Below are positions 15,923 to 24,296 of a DNA stretch of 64,000 bases, in pieces. How positions within the stretch are numbered: position 1 is the stretch's first letter; every line of letters starts with the position of its first letter. The stretch is from Streptomyces sp. NBC_01283 (GTDB lineage: Bacteria > Actinomycetota > Actinomycetes > Streptomycetales > Streptomycetaceae): contig NZ_CP108430.1 in NCBI RefSeq assembly GCF_041435335.1, forward strand, positions 1,860,001-1,924,000. The letters run 5' to 3'. The position numbers were made by a program, and so were the translations under genes. The notes below the pieces were generated by a model that searched no databases, was not told where the DNA came from, and saw nothing but the letters and a program-made list of their open reading frames with translations.

Positions 15923-17080
15923 TCAGAGGCGCTCGATGATGGTCACGTTCGCCTGACCTCCACCCTCGCACATGGTCTGGAGGCCGAACCGGCCGCCTGT
16001 GCGCTCCAGTTCGTGCAGAAGCGTCGTCATGAGTTTGACGCCGGTCGCGCCGAGAGGGTGACCGAGGGCTATCGCACCGCCGTTGACGTTGACCTTCTCC
16101 GGGTCGGCGCCGGTCTCCTTCAGCCAGGCGAGGACGACCGGCGCGAAGGCCTCGTTGATCTCGACGAGGTCGATGTCGCCGATGCTCATGCCGGTCTTCT
16201 TGAGGGCGTACGCGGTGGCGGGGATCGGCGCGGACAGCATGCGGATGGGGTCCTCGCCGCGCACGGAGAGGTGGTGGATACGGGCGCGGGGCGTCAACCC
16301 ATGTTCCCGCACGGCCCGTTCGCTCGCGACGAGCAGGGCGGCGGCGCCGTCCGAGACCTGCGAGGAGCATGCGGCGGTGATCGTTCCGTCGTCCAGGACG
16401 GGCTTGAGGCCCGCCATCTTCTCCAGGGTCGTGTCGCGGCGCGGGCCCTCGTCGGTGGTCACGTCCGCACAGGCGGTGAGTTCGCGGTCGAAGCGGCCCT
16501 CGTCGATGGCGCGGACGGCCCGCTGGTGCGAGCGGAGCGCGAACTCCTCCATGTCGCGGCGGGAGATGCCCCACTTCTCGGCGATGAGCTGGGCGCCGTG
16601 GAACTGGTTGACGGGCCGGTCGCCGTAGCGGGCGCGCCAGCCCTCGCTGCCCGCATACGGGCCTTCGGTGAGGCCGAGCGGTTCGGCGGCCTGCCGGGAG
16701 GCGAAGGCGATGGGGATCATCGACATGTTCTGTGTGCCGCCGGCGACGACGAGGTCCTGGGTGCCGGAGAGGACGCCCTGCGCCGCGAAGTGCACGGCCT
16801 GCTGCGAGGATCCGCACTGCCGGTCGATCGTCACGCCGGGCACCTCTTCGGGCAGTCCGGCCGCCAGCCAGGAGGTGCGGGCGATGTCCCCGGCCTGTGG
16901 GCCGACCGTGTCCAGGCAGCCGAACACGACGTCCTCGACGGCGGCCGGTTCGATTCCGCTGCGCTCGACGAGTGCCTTCAGGACATGGGCTCCCAGGTCG
17001 GCGGGGTGGACGGCCGAGAGACCGCCCTTGCGCCTGCCGACGGGGGTGCGGACCGCTTCGACGATGTAGGCCTCGGCCAT
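15923..17080 (-). CDS. fadA6: FadA6-like acetyl-CoA acyltransferase (thiolase)
   Basis: The 385-residue thiolase shows the nucleophilic Cys in DRQCGSSQQAV near residue 91, the base His in NGGAIALGHPLGATG and the second Cys in QTMCEGGGQANVTI. The wording PEEVPGVTIDRQCGSSQQA, NMSMIPI and the long identical stretch INEAFAPVVLAWLKE match mycobacterial FadA6 (Rv3556c) as I recall it. FadA6 cleaves a beta-keto acyl-CoA late in ring C/D breakdown. It follows the TetR gene by 58 bp and is likely the last gene of the leftward ipdF-kstR2-fadA6 transcript. Confidence 0.88.
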   Translation of the reverse strand: MAEAYIVEAVRTPVGRRKGGLSAVHPADLGAHVLKALVERSGIEPAAVEDVVFGCLDTVGPQAGDIARTSWLAAGLPEEVPGVTIDRQCGSSQQAVHFAAQGVLSGTQDLVVAGGTQNMSMIPIAFASRQAAEPLGLTEGPYAGSEGWRARYGDRPVNQFHGAQLIAEKWGISRRDMEEFALRSHQRAVRAIDEGRFDRELTACADVTTDEGPRRDTTLEKMAGLKPVLDDGTITAACSSQVSDGAAALLVASERAVREHGLTPRARIHHLSVRGEDPIRMLSAPIPATAYALKKTGMSIGDIDLVEINEAFAPVVLAWLKETGADPEKVNVNGGAIALGHPLGATGVKLMTTLLHELERTGGRFGLQTMCEGGGQANVTIIERL

Positions 17081-17138
17081 GACTGCGTACTCCTCGTACT
17101 CGTCGGTCGGTGCGGTCGCCGGGGTGACGACACGCTCC

Positions 17139-17834
17139 CTATGTGCGTACGGCGATGCCGTCCAGGACCATCGACAGGTACTGGCGGGCGATCTCCTCGG
17201 GGCTGTGGCCGCCGCCGGGGCGGTACCAGGACGCGGCGACCCAGACGGTGTCGCGCACGAAGCGGTAGGCGAGCCGGATGTCCAGGTCGTCCCGGAAGAC
17301 GCGCTCCGCGACTCCGCGCTCCAGCGTCGTCAGCCAGGTCTTCTCGAAGCGCTGCTGCGAGTCGGCCAGGTACCCGAAGCGCGTCTGTGCGACCAGCTGC
17401 TTGGCCTCTTTCTGGTAGATGGCGACGGCCGAGCGGTGCCGGTCGATCTCCCGGAAGGACTCGGTGACGAGTGCTTCGAGGGTCTCGCGGGGGCCGAGCT
17501 GCGACTGGAGCACGGTGTCGTACCCGTCCCACAGCTCGGTGAGGAAGGTGGAGAGGATCTCTTCGAGCATCGACTCCTTGGAGTCGAAGTGGTAGTAGAG
17601 GCTGCCGGCGAGCATGCCGGCGGCGTCCGCGATCTTGCGGACCGTGGTCGCGTTGTACCCCTGCTCGGCGAAGACGTCGGCCGCGATGGCGAGGAGTTCA
17701 CCGCGGCGCTCGGGCGAGGGACTCACCGCGGCCTTCTTGGCAGGAGTCTTCTTGGCGGGCGCCTTCTTCGCGGGTGCCTTCTTGCTGCTGGTACTCGTGC
17801 TGGTGCTGGTGCTGCTCTGCTTCGGTTTCGACAC
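17139..17834 (-). CDS. kstR2: KstR2-like TetR repressor with a Lys/Ala/Pro-rich N-terminal tail
   Basis: After a 36-residue tail the protein has a TetR helix-turn-helix (RRGELLAIAADVFAEQGYNATTVRKIADAAGMLAGSLYYHF) and a ligand domain containing AVAIYQKEAKQL, YRFVRDTVWVAASWYRPGG and QYLSMVLDGI. These match KstR2 (Rv3557c), which responds to HIP-CoA in mycobacteria. The GTG at 17834 has GGAG eight bases upstream, so the tail is probably made; GTG 17726 would remove it. The tail holds an (ST)n run and repeats of KKAPAK, like histone H1-type tails. The gene starts 15 bp after ipdF. Expected targets are the two operators at 9305 and 18702, which makes it autoregulated. Confidence 0.88.
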   Translation of the reverse strand: MSKPKQSSTSTSTSTSSKKAPAKKAPAKKTPAKKAAVSPSPERRGELLAIAADVFAEQGYNATTVRKIADAAGMLAGSLYYHFDSKESMLEEILSTFLTELWDGYDTVLQSQLGPRETLEALVTESFREIDRHRSAVAIYQKEAKQLVAQTRFGYLADSQQRFEKTWLTTLERGVAERVFRDDLDIRLAYRFVRDTVWVAASWYRPGGGHSPEEIARQYLSMVLDGIAVRT

Positions 17835-17849
17835 ACGGTCATTCTCCGC

Positions 17850-18632
17850 CTAGGCGTGCTGGTTGCTGACCGAGACCGTCTCCCCCGTCATGTACGAGGA
17901 GTACTCGCTGGCCAGGAAGACGATGACGTTGGCTATCTCCCACGGCTCGGCATGGCGCCCGAACGCCTCGCGCGCGGTGAGCTCTTCCAGCAGCTCCGGA
18001 GAGGTGACCTTCGCGAGGTGCGGGTGCATGGCGAGACTGGGCGACACCGCGTTGATCCGTATGCCGTGGGGCGCGGCCTCGACGGCGGCGCAGCGGGTGA
18101 GGGCCATGACGCCCGCCTTCGCCGCGGCATAGTGCGCCTGTCCGGCCTGGGCCCGCCAGCCGAGCACCGAGGCGTTGTTCACGATCACGCCGCCACGGTC
18201 GGCGGCCCGCATGCGGCGCAGGGCGGCCCTGGTGGAGCGGAACGTGCCGTTCAGTGTCACGTCGATGACTCTGTCCCACTGCTCGTCGGTCATCTCGGTG
18301 AGCTCGGCGGTGCCACCGAGTCCCGCGTTGTTCACGACGACGTCCAGGCCGCCGTGGCGCTGCTCCGCCAGGTCGTAGAGCGCCTGCACATGGGCTTCGT
18401 CCGTCACGTCGCACGGCGTGCCGTCGACCCGGTCGGCGCCGAACTCCCCGGCCAGCGCCTCCACCGTCTCCTTCGTGCGGCGCGGGTGGGCGTCGCCTAT
18501 GACGATGCGCGCGCCCTCCTCCAGGAAGCGGCGGGCGGTGGCGCCGCCGATCCCCGCTCCGGCCGCGGCGGTGATGACGGCGGTGCGGCCCGCGAGCAGA
18601 CCGTGCCCCGGCACGTAGGTGGGCGCGTCCAT
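17850..18632 (-). CDS. ipdF: IpdF-like SDR, HIP ring-hydroxyacyl dehydrogenase
   Basis: The 260-residue SDR has VPGHGLLAGRTAVITAAAGAGIGGATARR (cofactor site near 25), NNAGLGG, NNASVLGWRAQ with the catalytic Ser, and HYAAAKAGVMALTRC. The same strings occur in mycobacterial IpdF (Rv3559c), which oxidises the 5-hydroxyl of the HIP-derived CoA ester. It is the first gene leftward from the operator at 18702 and is followed within 15 bp by kstR2. Start ATG 18632 follows AGGGAGGCCGAGC. Confidence 0.88.
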   Translation of the reverse strand: MDAPTYVPGHGLLAGRTAVITAAAGAGIGGATARRFLEEGARIVIGDAHPRRTKETVEALAGEFGADRVDGTPCDVTDEAHVQALYDLAEQRHGGLDVVVNNAGLGGTAELTEMTDEQWDRVIDVTLNGTFRSTRAALRRMRAADRGGVIVNNASVLGWRAQAGQAHYAAAKAGVMALTRCAAVEAAPHGIRINAVSPSLAMHPHLAKVTSPELLEELTAREAFGRHAEPWEIANVIVFLASEYSSYMTGETVSVSNQHA

Positions 18633-18701
18633 GCTCGGCCTCCCTTGGTTCTCGGCTGTCTCTCGACTCGCGCTCGACGGCTGACTCGACTTCAGGGTAA
18701 T

Positions 18702-18719
18702 CTACCAAACACTTGTTAG
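18702..18719. promoter_or_regulatory. KstR2-type operator 2 (ipdF / fadE30 divergent promoter)
   Basis: The core ACCAAACACTTGTT (18704-18717) fits the mycobacterial motif AnCAAGnnCTTGnT with one mismatch and extends to an 18-bp near-palindrome CT...AG. Its reverse complement, CTAACAAGTGTTTGGTAG, differs from operator 1 at only two positions. It lies 54 bp before fadE30 and 69 bp before ipdF. Confidence 0.8.
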
Positions 18720-18773
18720 GGAAGAGTGCCGGGGAAGACTGGGGAAGAACCGACCGAAGAGGGTGAGCCACTG

Positions 18774-19940
18774 ATGGACCTCGACTTCACCGCAGGGGAA
18801 GAGGAGTTCAGGCAGCGGGCGCGTGACTGGCTCGCCGGCCATGTGCCCGCCGAGCCGCTGCCCTCGCTGGAGACGCGGGAGGGTTTCGCGGCCCACCGCG
18901 CCTGGGAGGGCGAGCTCGCGGCCGACCGCTGGTCGGTGGTCTCCTGGCCCGAGGAGTACGGCGGGCAGGGCGTCGACATCGTCAAGTGGCTGATGTTCGA
19001 GGAGGAGTACTTCGCGGCGGGCGGCCCCGGCCGGGTCTCCCAGAACGGCATCAACCTCCTCGCGCCGACCCTCTTCGACTTCGGCACCGACGAGCAGCGC
19101 GCACGGGTGCTGCCGCCGATGGCGAGCGGGGAGGTGATCTGGGTGCAGGCCTGGTCCGAGCCGGAGTCGGGCTCGGACCTCGCGTCCCTGCGCTCCACCG
19201 CTCGCCGCACGTCAGGGGGCTGGCTGATCAGCGGGCAGAAGACCTGGTCGTCACGGGCCGCGTTCGCCGACCGCGCGTTCGGCCTGTTCCGCAGCGAACC
19301 GTACGAGAGCGGCGGGACCGGCAACGCCAAGCCGCACCGCGGCCTCACGTACCTGATGTTCCCGCTCGACGCGGACGGCGTGACCGTCCGCCCCATCGGG
19401 CGCCTCGACGGCAAGCCCGCGTTCGCCGAGCTCTTCCTCGACGACGTCTTCGTGCCGGACGAGGACGTGATCGGCGAGCCGGGCCAGGGCTGGCGGATCG
19501 CCATGTCGACGACGGGCAACGAACGCGGTCTGACGCTGCGCTCCCCCGGCCGCTTCGTCGCCTCGGCCGACCGTCTGGTGCGGCAGTGGCGCGCGCACGG
19601 CGACCCCGCGGACACCGCGCTGCGCGACCGGGTCGCCGACGCCGCGATCGGGGCCCGCGCCTATCAGCTGTTCACCTGGGCCAACGCGTCGCGCTTCGCG
19701 GCGGGCGAGACGATCGGCGCGGAATCGAGCCTGAACAAGGTCTTCTGGTCCGAGTACGACATCGCACTGCACGAGACCGCGCTCGATCTCCTGGGTGCGG
19801 AGGGCGAGTTGGCGGACGGCGGCGAATGGGCCGAGGGATATGTCTTCTCGCTCGCCGGGCCGATCTACGCGGGCACCAACGAGATCCAGCGCGACATCAT
19901 CGCCGAGCGGCTGCTCGGACTGCCGAAGGGACGCCGCTGA
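18774..19940 (+). CDS. fadE30: Acyl-CoA dehydrogenase, FadE30-like
   Basis: The 388-residue flavoprotein has acyl-CoA dehydrogenase motifs: VQAWSEPESGSDLASL (FAD loop), GQKTWSSRA, and the C-terminal GPIYAGTNEIQRDIIAERLLGLPKG. FadE30 (Rv3560c) desaturates the propionyl side chain of the HIP-CoA ester after IpdF, and it lies beside ipdF in mycobacteria as here. The start at ATG 18774 is chosen over the open frame from 18726 because MDLDFTAGEEEFRQ is the usual N-terminus and AGAGGGTGAGCC supplies a ribosome site. Its stop overlaps the next start by one base. Confidence 0.87.
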   Translation: MDLDFTAGEEEFRQRARDWLAGHVPAEPLPSLETREGFAAHRAWEGELAADRWSVVSWPEEYGGQGVDIVKWLMFEEEYFAAGGPGRVSQNGINLLAPTLFDFGTDEQRARVLPPMASGEVIWVQAWSEPESGSDLASLRSTARRTSGGWLISGQKTWSSRAAFADRAFGLFRSEPYESGGTGNAKPHRGLTYLMFPLDADGVTVRPIGRLDGKPAFAELFLDDVFVPDEDVIGEPGQGWRIAMSTTGNERGLTLRSPGRFVASADRLVRQWRAHGDPADTALRDRVADAAIGARAYQLFTWANASRFAAGETIGAESSLNKVFWSEYDIALHETALDLLGAEGELADGGEWAEGYVFSLAGPIYAGTNEIQRDIIAERLLGLPKGRR

Positions 19941-20932
19941 TGAGGTTCCTCCTCGACGACGAGCAGCGCGAGTTCGCACGCTCGCTGGACGCGATGCTGA
20001 CGGCGGCGGACACCCCGGCGGCCGCGAGGGCGTGGGCGGCCGGGGACCACGCGCCGGGGCGCGCGTTGTGGGGGCGTCTCGCGGACGCGGACGTGTTCGC
20101 CCTGGCCGTCCCCGAGGAGTACGAGGGGATGGGACTGCTCCCGGTCGACATGGTGGTCGCCTTCGTGGAGTTGGGGCGGCATGCGGTGCCGGGACCGGTG
20201 GTCGAGACGGTGGCGGCGGGCGCGCTCCTCTCCCGGCTCGCCGAGCTGGGAGAGGCCGCCCCGGCCAAACGGCTCCTTACGGCCCTGGCCTCCGGGGAGG
20301 CCATCACGACTCTCGGCCTCCCCGAAGGGGGGCCGTTCGCGCTGGACGCGGACGCGGCGGCGCTACGGCTGACCGTCACGGGCGGCGAGCTGCGCCTTGC
20401 CTCCGGGCACGCGCGCGTGGAGCGGTCGCTGGACCCGGTGCGTCGCCTCGCGCGGCTGCGGCCCGGCGAACTCCTCGCCTCGGGCGCGCCGGTGGCGGCG
20501 GCTTCCCGGTACGCGGCGGACTGGGCTTCGCTCGCGACGGCCGCGCAGGCCCTGGGGGTCGGGCTCGCCCTGCTCGACAGGACGGTCGCGTACGTGAAGC
20601 AGCGCACCCAGTTCGGCACGCCGATCGGCGGCTTCCAGGCGGTCAAGCACCGGCTCGCGGACGTCCTGATAGGCCTTGAGTTCGCCCGCCCCCTGCTGTT
20701 CGGGGCGGCGTTGACCCTGGACACGGCAGACGTGGCCGCGGCGAAGGCAGCGACGGGCGAAGCCGCGTACGGCGCCGCGCGGGCGGCACTGCAACTCCAC
20801 GGGGCCATCGGTTACACCGCGGAGTACGACCTGTCCCTGTGGCTGACGAAGGCCCGGGCACTGCGCGGCGCGTGGCGCGGCCCCGGGGAGTGCCGACGGC
20901 TGGTGCTGTCCGGGGACAGGGAGGCCGACTGA
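19940..20932 (+). CDS. Acyl-CoA dehydrogenase, second subunit-like (FadE31-33 group)
   Basis: This 330-residue protein is a shorter acyl-CoA dehydrogenase (FLLDDEQREFARSLDAML, RTQFGTPIGGFQAVKHRLADV, QLHGAIGYTAEYDLSLWLTKAR). Steroid-degrading actinobacteria often encode paired FadE proteins that form heterotetramers, with one subunit shorter and partly degenerate in FAD contacts. This one is coupled to fadE30 by a one-base overlap, which suggests such pairing, but in mycobacteria FadE30 is followed by fadD3 and fadE31-33. It may instead act on the later methyl-oxo-octanedioyl-CoA. The middle (residues 130-190) is poorly conserved. Confidence 0.8.
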   Translation: MRFLLDDEQREFARSLDAMLTAADTPAAARAWAAGDHAPGRALWGRLADADVFALAVPEEYEGMGLLPVDMVVAFVELGRHAVPGPVVETVAAGALLSRLAELGEAAPAKRLLTALASGEAITTLGLPEGGPFALDADAAALRLTVTGGELRLASGHARVERSLDPVRRLARLRPGELLASGAPVAAASRYAADWASLATAAQALGVGLALLDRTVAYVKQRTQFGTPIGGFQAVKHRLADVLIGLEFARPLLFGAALTLDTADVAAAKAATGEAAYGAARAALQLHGAIGYTAEYDLSLWLTKARALRGAWRGPGECRRLVLSGDREAD

Positions 20933-21039
20933 CCGCGCCAACCCGCCGCTCAAGAGCCGCAGTTCAACGGCGAAACGTCCGCAGCGGGCTCGCGCGGGGA
21001 CCGATTACGCCTCGCCCACCTGCGCTTATGATCGGCGGC

Positions 21040-21777
21040 ATGGCACTGCGACTCGTTAACGTGAATTTCAAGGCCCGGGACGACTCGACGCTCGGCCGGT
21101 TCTGGGCGCAGGCGCTCGGCTGGGGTATTTCCAGCGAAGGCCCCGGCGTGACGAACGTCGAACCCGAGGGTGTCGCCTCACCGGACCCCTCCGCCATCTG
21201 CGTCGATGTCGTCACCGTCCCGGACCCCGAGACCGTGGACTACCGCGTGCACATCGACCTCGCCACCACCTCCGTGGCCCACCAGGCGGAGCTGGTCGCA
21301 CGCCTGAAGGACCTCGGTGCGACACCCGCCGACGTAGGTCAGGGCGACGTCCCGTGGACGGTCATGGCCGACCCTGAGGGCAACGTCTTCTGCGTGCTGG
21401 AGCCCCGGGAGATCTACCGGGACACCGGACCGGTCGCCGCGCTCGTCGTCGACTGCGCCGACCCGCGGGCCATGGCCCGGTTCTGGGACGAGGCGATGGA
21501 CTGGACCCTGCACGAGGTGACCGACGATCACGCGCGGCTGCGTTCGTCCAAGGGTGTCGGACCGTACCTGGAGTTCCTGCGCACGTCCGGCACGAGGACC
21601 GCGGTGAGCCGGGCCCATCTCGACGTCGCGCCGTACCCCGATGACGACCAGGCGGCGGAGGTGGCTCGCCTGCGGTCCCTGGGCGCCACCGACGCCGACG
21701 TCGGCCAGGGCGATGTTCCGTGGAGGTGCCTCGCCGACCCGGAGGGCAACGAATTCTGCGTCCTCTCCCTGCGCTGA
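21040..21777 (+). CDS. Two-domain glyoxalase-like (VOC superfamily) protein
   Basis: The protein, about 245 residues, contains two VOC repeats. Each has the pattern RFWxxALxW ... GATxADVGQGDVPWxVxADPEGNxFCVL, at residues about 1-120 and 125-245. This is the glyoxalase-like domain common in Streptomyces. It is often annotated as a VOC protein of unknown substrate. The start at ATG 21040 gives MALRLVNVNFKARD; ATG 21028 is 12 bases upstream in frame. It follows the fadE pair after 107 bp with no visible terminator, so read-through is possible but functional linkage is not shown. Confidence 0.8.
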   Translation: MALRLVNVNFKARDDSTLGRFWAQALGWGISSEGPGVTNVEPEGVASPDPSAICVDVVTVPDPETVDYRVHIDLATTSVAHQAELVARLKDLGATPADVGQGDVPWTVMADPEGNVFCVLEPREIYRDTGPVAALVVDCADPRAMARFWDEAMDWTLHEVTDDHARLRSSKGVGPYLEFLRTSGTRTAVSRAHLDVAPYPDDDQAAEVARLRSLGATDADVGQGDVPWRCLADPEGNEFCVLSLR

Positions 21778-21788
21778 CGCGGAACTTC

Positions 21789-21831
21789 GCCACCTGCGGG
21801 TCGTTCGGGGGCTCCTCGGGGCCGAGGTGGC
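21789..21831. terminator. Possible hairpin between VOC gene and convergent hypothetical gene
   Basis: GCCACCT (21789) and AGGTGGC (21825) can pair, enclosing a smaller CCTCGG-GG-CCGAGG stem. Convergent genes flank it. Confidence 0.35.
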
Positions 21832-21844
21832 GCCGGGGAGCACC

Positions 21845-22549
21845 TCACACGTACTCCCATCCCCCCTCGCCCACCTGCTCCCGGGCGGTCCTGCACCATT
21901 CCTCGACACCACCCGGGAGCGGCCAGGCCCAGGTAGGGCGGCGCCCCGTGCGCAGTTCGTGGAGGCGGCGGGCCAGGGCAGGGCCCGCGAACTCGGCGCC
22001 GTGGGGAACACGCGTGCTCTGCACGGCGCGCAGTTCGGTGAACCGCGCCAGCTCCGCCTCGTACGTCTCCACGGCCCGCTCCGTGCCGGAGTCCACCTCG
22101 TCCTGGGGGACGGTCCTCTGCAGCTCCAGAACGGCCGGTTCCACGGATTCGGCGATCGCCGCGGCCAGCCGGGCGTGACCGTCCAGGACCAGATGGCAGT
22201 CGAGGCCGCTCACCCACCAGAGCAGGACGGGCGGCAGCGTGCCGTCCCTCGCCTGCTTGCGATACGCCTTGACCCGGGGGTCGTCGGCATCGGGCATGGC
22301 CCGCAGCGGGAAGACCTCCCACGAGCCGCTGTGGACGTACCAGTCGATGTACCCGTCGGGGTCACCCTCGATGAGCAGCGAGCGCCAGTACTCCCCGTCG
22401 CGCACGCCCCCAGGCTTCCACCCGCGCAGCAGAGGGTCCGGCGACAGCACCCAGCGCCCGTCGTGCAAGGGGCTGTCGGACGACTCGGCGAGCAGGGTCG
22501 CGAAGTGGTGGGCCCAGCGCTGCGGGGAGCCCTCGTAGGCACGGGCCAT
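21845..22549 (-). CDS. Hypothetical protein, probably 5'-truncated by a frameshift
   Basis: From ATG 22549 the frame encodes 234 residues (MARAYEGSPQRWAHHFATLLAES ... VSGLDCHLVLDGHARLAAAIAE). I do not recognise the family; the phrase CHLVLDGHARLAAA recalls ParB-like or small nucleotide-handling proteins but is not diagnostic. GTG 22561 is an alternative start. Directly upstream, the next reverse frame reads VTQGAAAVPLLLALVDPHRDGVDFYRTGR before a TAG at about 22580. Removing one base near the GGGGCGCTAG sequence would join it smoothly to this frame. I therefore suspect a longer original gene that is now broken, or a sequencing error. Confidence 0.6.
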   Translation of the reverse strand: MARAYEGSPQRWAHHFATLLAESSDSPLHDGRWVLSPDPLLRGWKPGGVRDGEYWRSLLIEGDPDGYIDWYVHSGSWEVFPLRAMPDADDPRVKAYRKQARDGTLPPVLLWWVSGLDCHLVLDGHARLAAAIAESVEPAVLELQRTVPQDEVDSGTERAVETYEAELARFTELRAVQSTRVPHGAEFAGPALARRLHELRTGRRPTWAWPLPGGVEEWCRTAREQVGEGGWEYV

Positions 22550-22976
22550 GTGGGCGCGCACGGGTGGGACGAGGGGGCTAGCGCCCCGTCCGGTAGAAGT
22601 CGACTCCGTCGCGGTGAGGGTCGACCAGGGCCAGCAGCAGCGGAACCGCGGCGGCACCTTGCGTGACTTGCGTGAGGAGCAGACGATTCCCGGCGGTTCA
22701 CAGGGACAGGCCGGGCCGTGGCCGCTCGCACACCTTCAGGAGCAGGCCGCTCCAGACACCATCGGTACGGCTGCCGACGGTTCGTTTGCCGTCGGTTCGG
22801 GTGAGGTTCGTGCGTCGCGTCCCTCGGCGCGGACCGGGCGATCCCGTTGTGCACATGGACGTGTCGCCCCTCCCTCTGCGTCGACGGCCTGAACTGGATC
22901 GTACGTGCGAGTGCGCGCGCCCCTTCATCGCTGCAATGATCAAACACACCGGTGAGGAGAGCGAAAGGGGCAGCAC

Positions 22977-24146
22977 GTGCGCGTAATCGGGCTGATGTCG
23001 GGAACTTCGTACGACGCCATCGACGCCGCGGCGGCCGACCTGACGATCGACGGCGACCGCCTGCTGCTCTCCCCGCTGGGTCTGATCACCCGTGGGTACG
23101 ACGAGGAGCTGCGGACGGCAATCGGCGCCGCGCTGCCGCCCGCCGCCACCACGCTGGCGGACGTCTGCCGCCTCGACACCCGCATCGGCCGGGCCTTCGC
23201 CACGGCGGCCGGCGAGGCGGACCGTGAACTGTGCGACGGACGGGCCGAGTTGGTCGCCTCGCACGGGCAGACGGTCTACCACTGGGTGGAGGGCGGCCAG
23301 GTGCACGGCACGCTGCAGATCGGCCAGCCCGCCTGGATCGCCGAGGCGACGGGGCTGCCGGTGGTCTCCGACTTCCGCCCCCGCGACATCGCGGCGGGCG
23401 GCCAGGGGGCGCCCCTGGTCAGCATCGTCGACCGGATGTGGCTGCGCGGCAGGCCCGGCGCCCCCGCCGCACTGAACCTCGGCGGCATCGCCAACATCAC
23501 CGCCGCGGACGGCACCGCCTTCGACACCGGCCCCGCGAACGCGCTCATCGACGCAGCGGTGCGCGAGCTGACGAGGGAGCGGCTCACGTGCGACGTCGAC
23601 GGCGAGATGGCCGCGCGCGGCACGGTCGACGTGGGGCTGCTCGCGGTCCTGCTCGGCGAGCCGTACTACGCGCGCCCCGCCCCGAAGACCACCGGCAAGG
23701 AGCTCTTCCATCTGCCCTATCTACGGGCGGCGCTCGCCGGGTACGAGGCACTCGCCCCGCAGGACGTCGTCGCCACGCTCACCCGCCTGACCGCCCGCAC
23801 GGTCGCCGACGCCGTCAGGTCCGTGCATGCCTCCGAGGTCATCGTCTCCGGCGGCGGCACGCGCAATCCGACGCTGATGGCGTTCCTGCGGGCCGAGTTG
23901 GGGAGCGGGATCCCGGTGCGCACCTCCGACGAGCTCGGGCTGCCGTCCGCGGCGAAGGAGGCGTACGCCTTCGCCGTCCTCGGTTTCCTGACGGCGCACG
24001 GACTGCCGGGGACGGTGCCGGAGAGCACGGGGGCCCGGCATGCGAGCGTGCTGGGGTCGATCACTCCGGGGCGGGCCGGGGTGCGGGTGCCGGCTCCTGA
24101 GGGCGGTGGCCCGGTGCGGCTGGTGGTGGACGGGCAGGGGCGGTGA
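22977..24146 (+). CDS. anmK: Anhydro-N-acetylmuramic acid kinase
   Basis: AnmK phosphorylates and opens 1,6-anhydro-MurNAc released from peptidoglycan, giving MurNAc-6-phosphate for recycling. The 389-residue protein begins with the family signature MRVIGLMSGTSYDAIDAAA and has SHGQTVYHW, the FRPRDIAAGGQGAPLVS loop, LNLGGIANIT and the VSGGGTRNPTLM ATP site. The usual GTSxDGxD becomes SYDAID here, replacing one Gly with Ala. GTG 22977 has AAAGGGG upstream. It stands alone, with no MurQ in view. Confidence 0.92.
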   Translation: MRVIGLMSGTSYDAIDAAAADLTIDGDRLLLSPLGLITRGYDEELRTAIGAALPPAATTLADVCRLDTRIGRAFATAAGEADRELCDGRAELVASHGQTVYHWVEGGQVHGTLQIGQPAWIAEATGLPVVSDFRPRDIAAGGQGAPLVSIVDRMWLRGRPGAPAALNLGGIANITAADGTAFDTGPANALIDAAVRELTRERLTCDVDGEMAARGTVDVGLLAVLLGEPYYARPAPKTTGKELFHLPYLRAALAGYEALAPQDVVATLTRLTARTVADAVRSVHASEVIVSGGGTRNPTLMAFLRAELGSGIPVRTSDELGLPSAAKEAYAFAVLGFLTAHGLPGTVPESTGARHASVLGSITPGRAGVRVPAPEGGGPVRLVVDGQGR

Positions 24147-24296
24147 ACTCGCCTCGCCCTCGGGCGAGTACACCGAGCACACCGGACACAGCCGCCCAAA
24201 GCCACAGCCGCCCACCACCCCAACAGCGGCCGAACGGTTACCCCGTAGAGGCCCCCTCTCATCCCACTTTCACCGAATGCTCATACCCTGGCGCCC

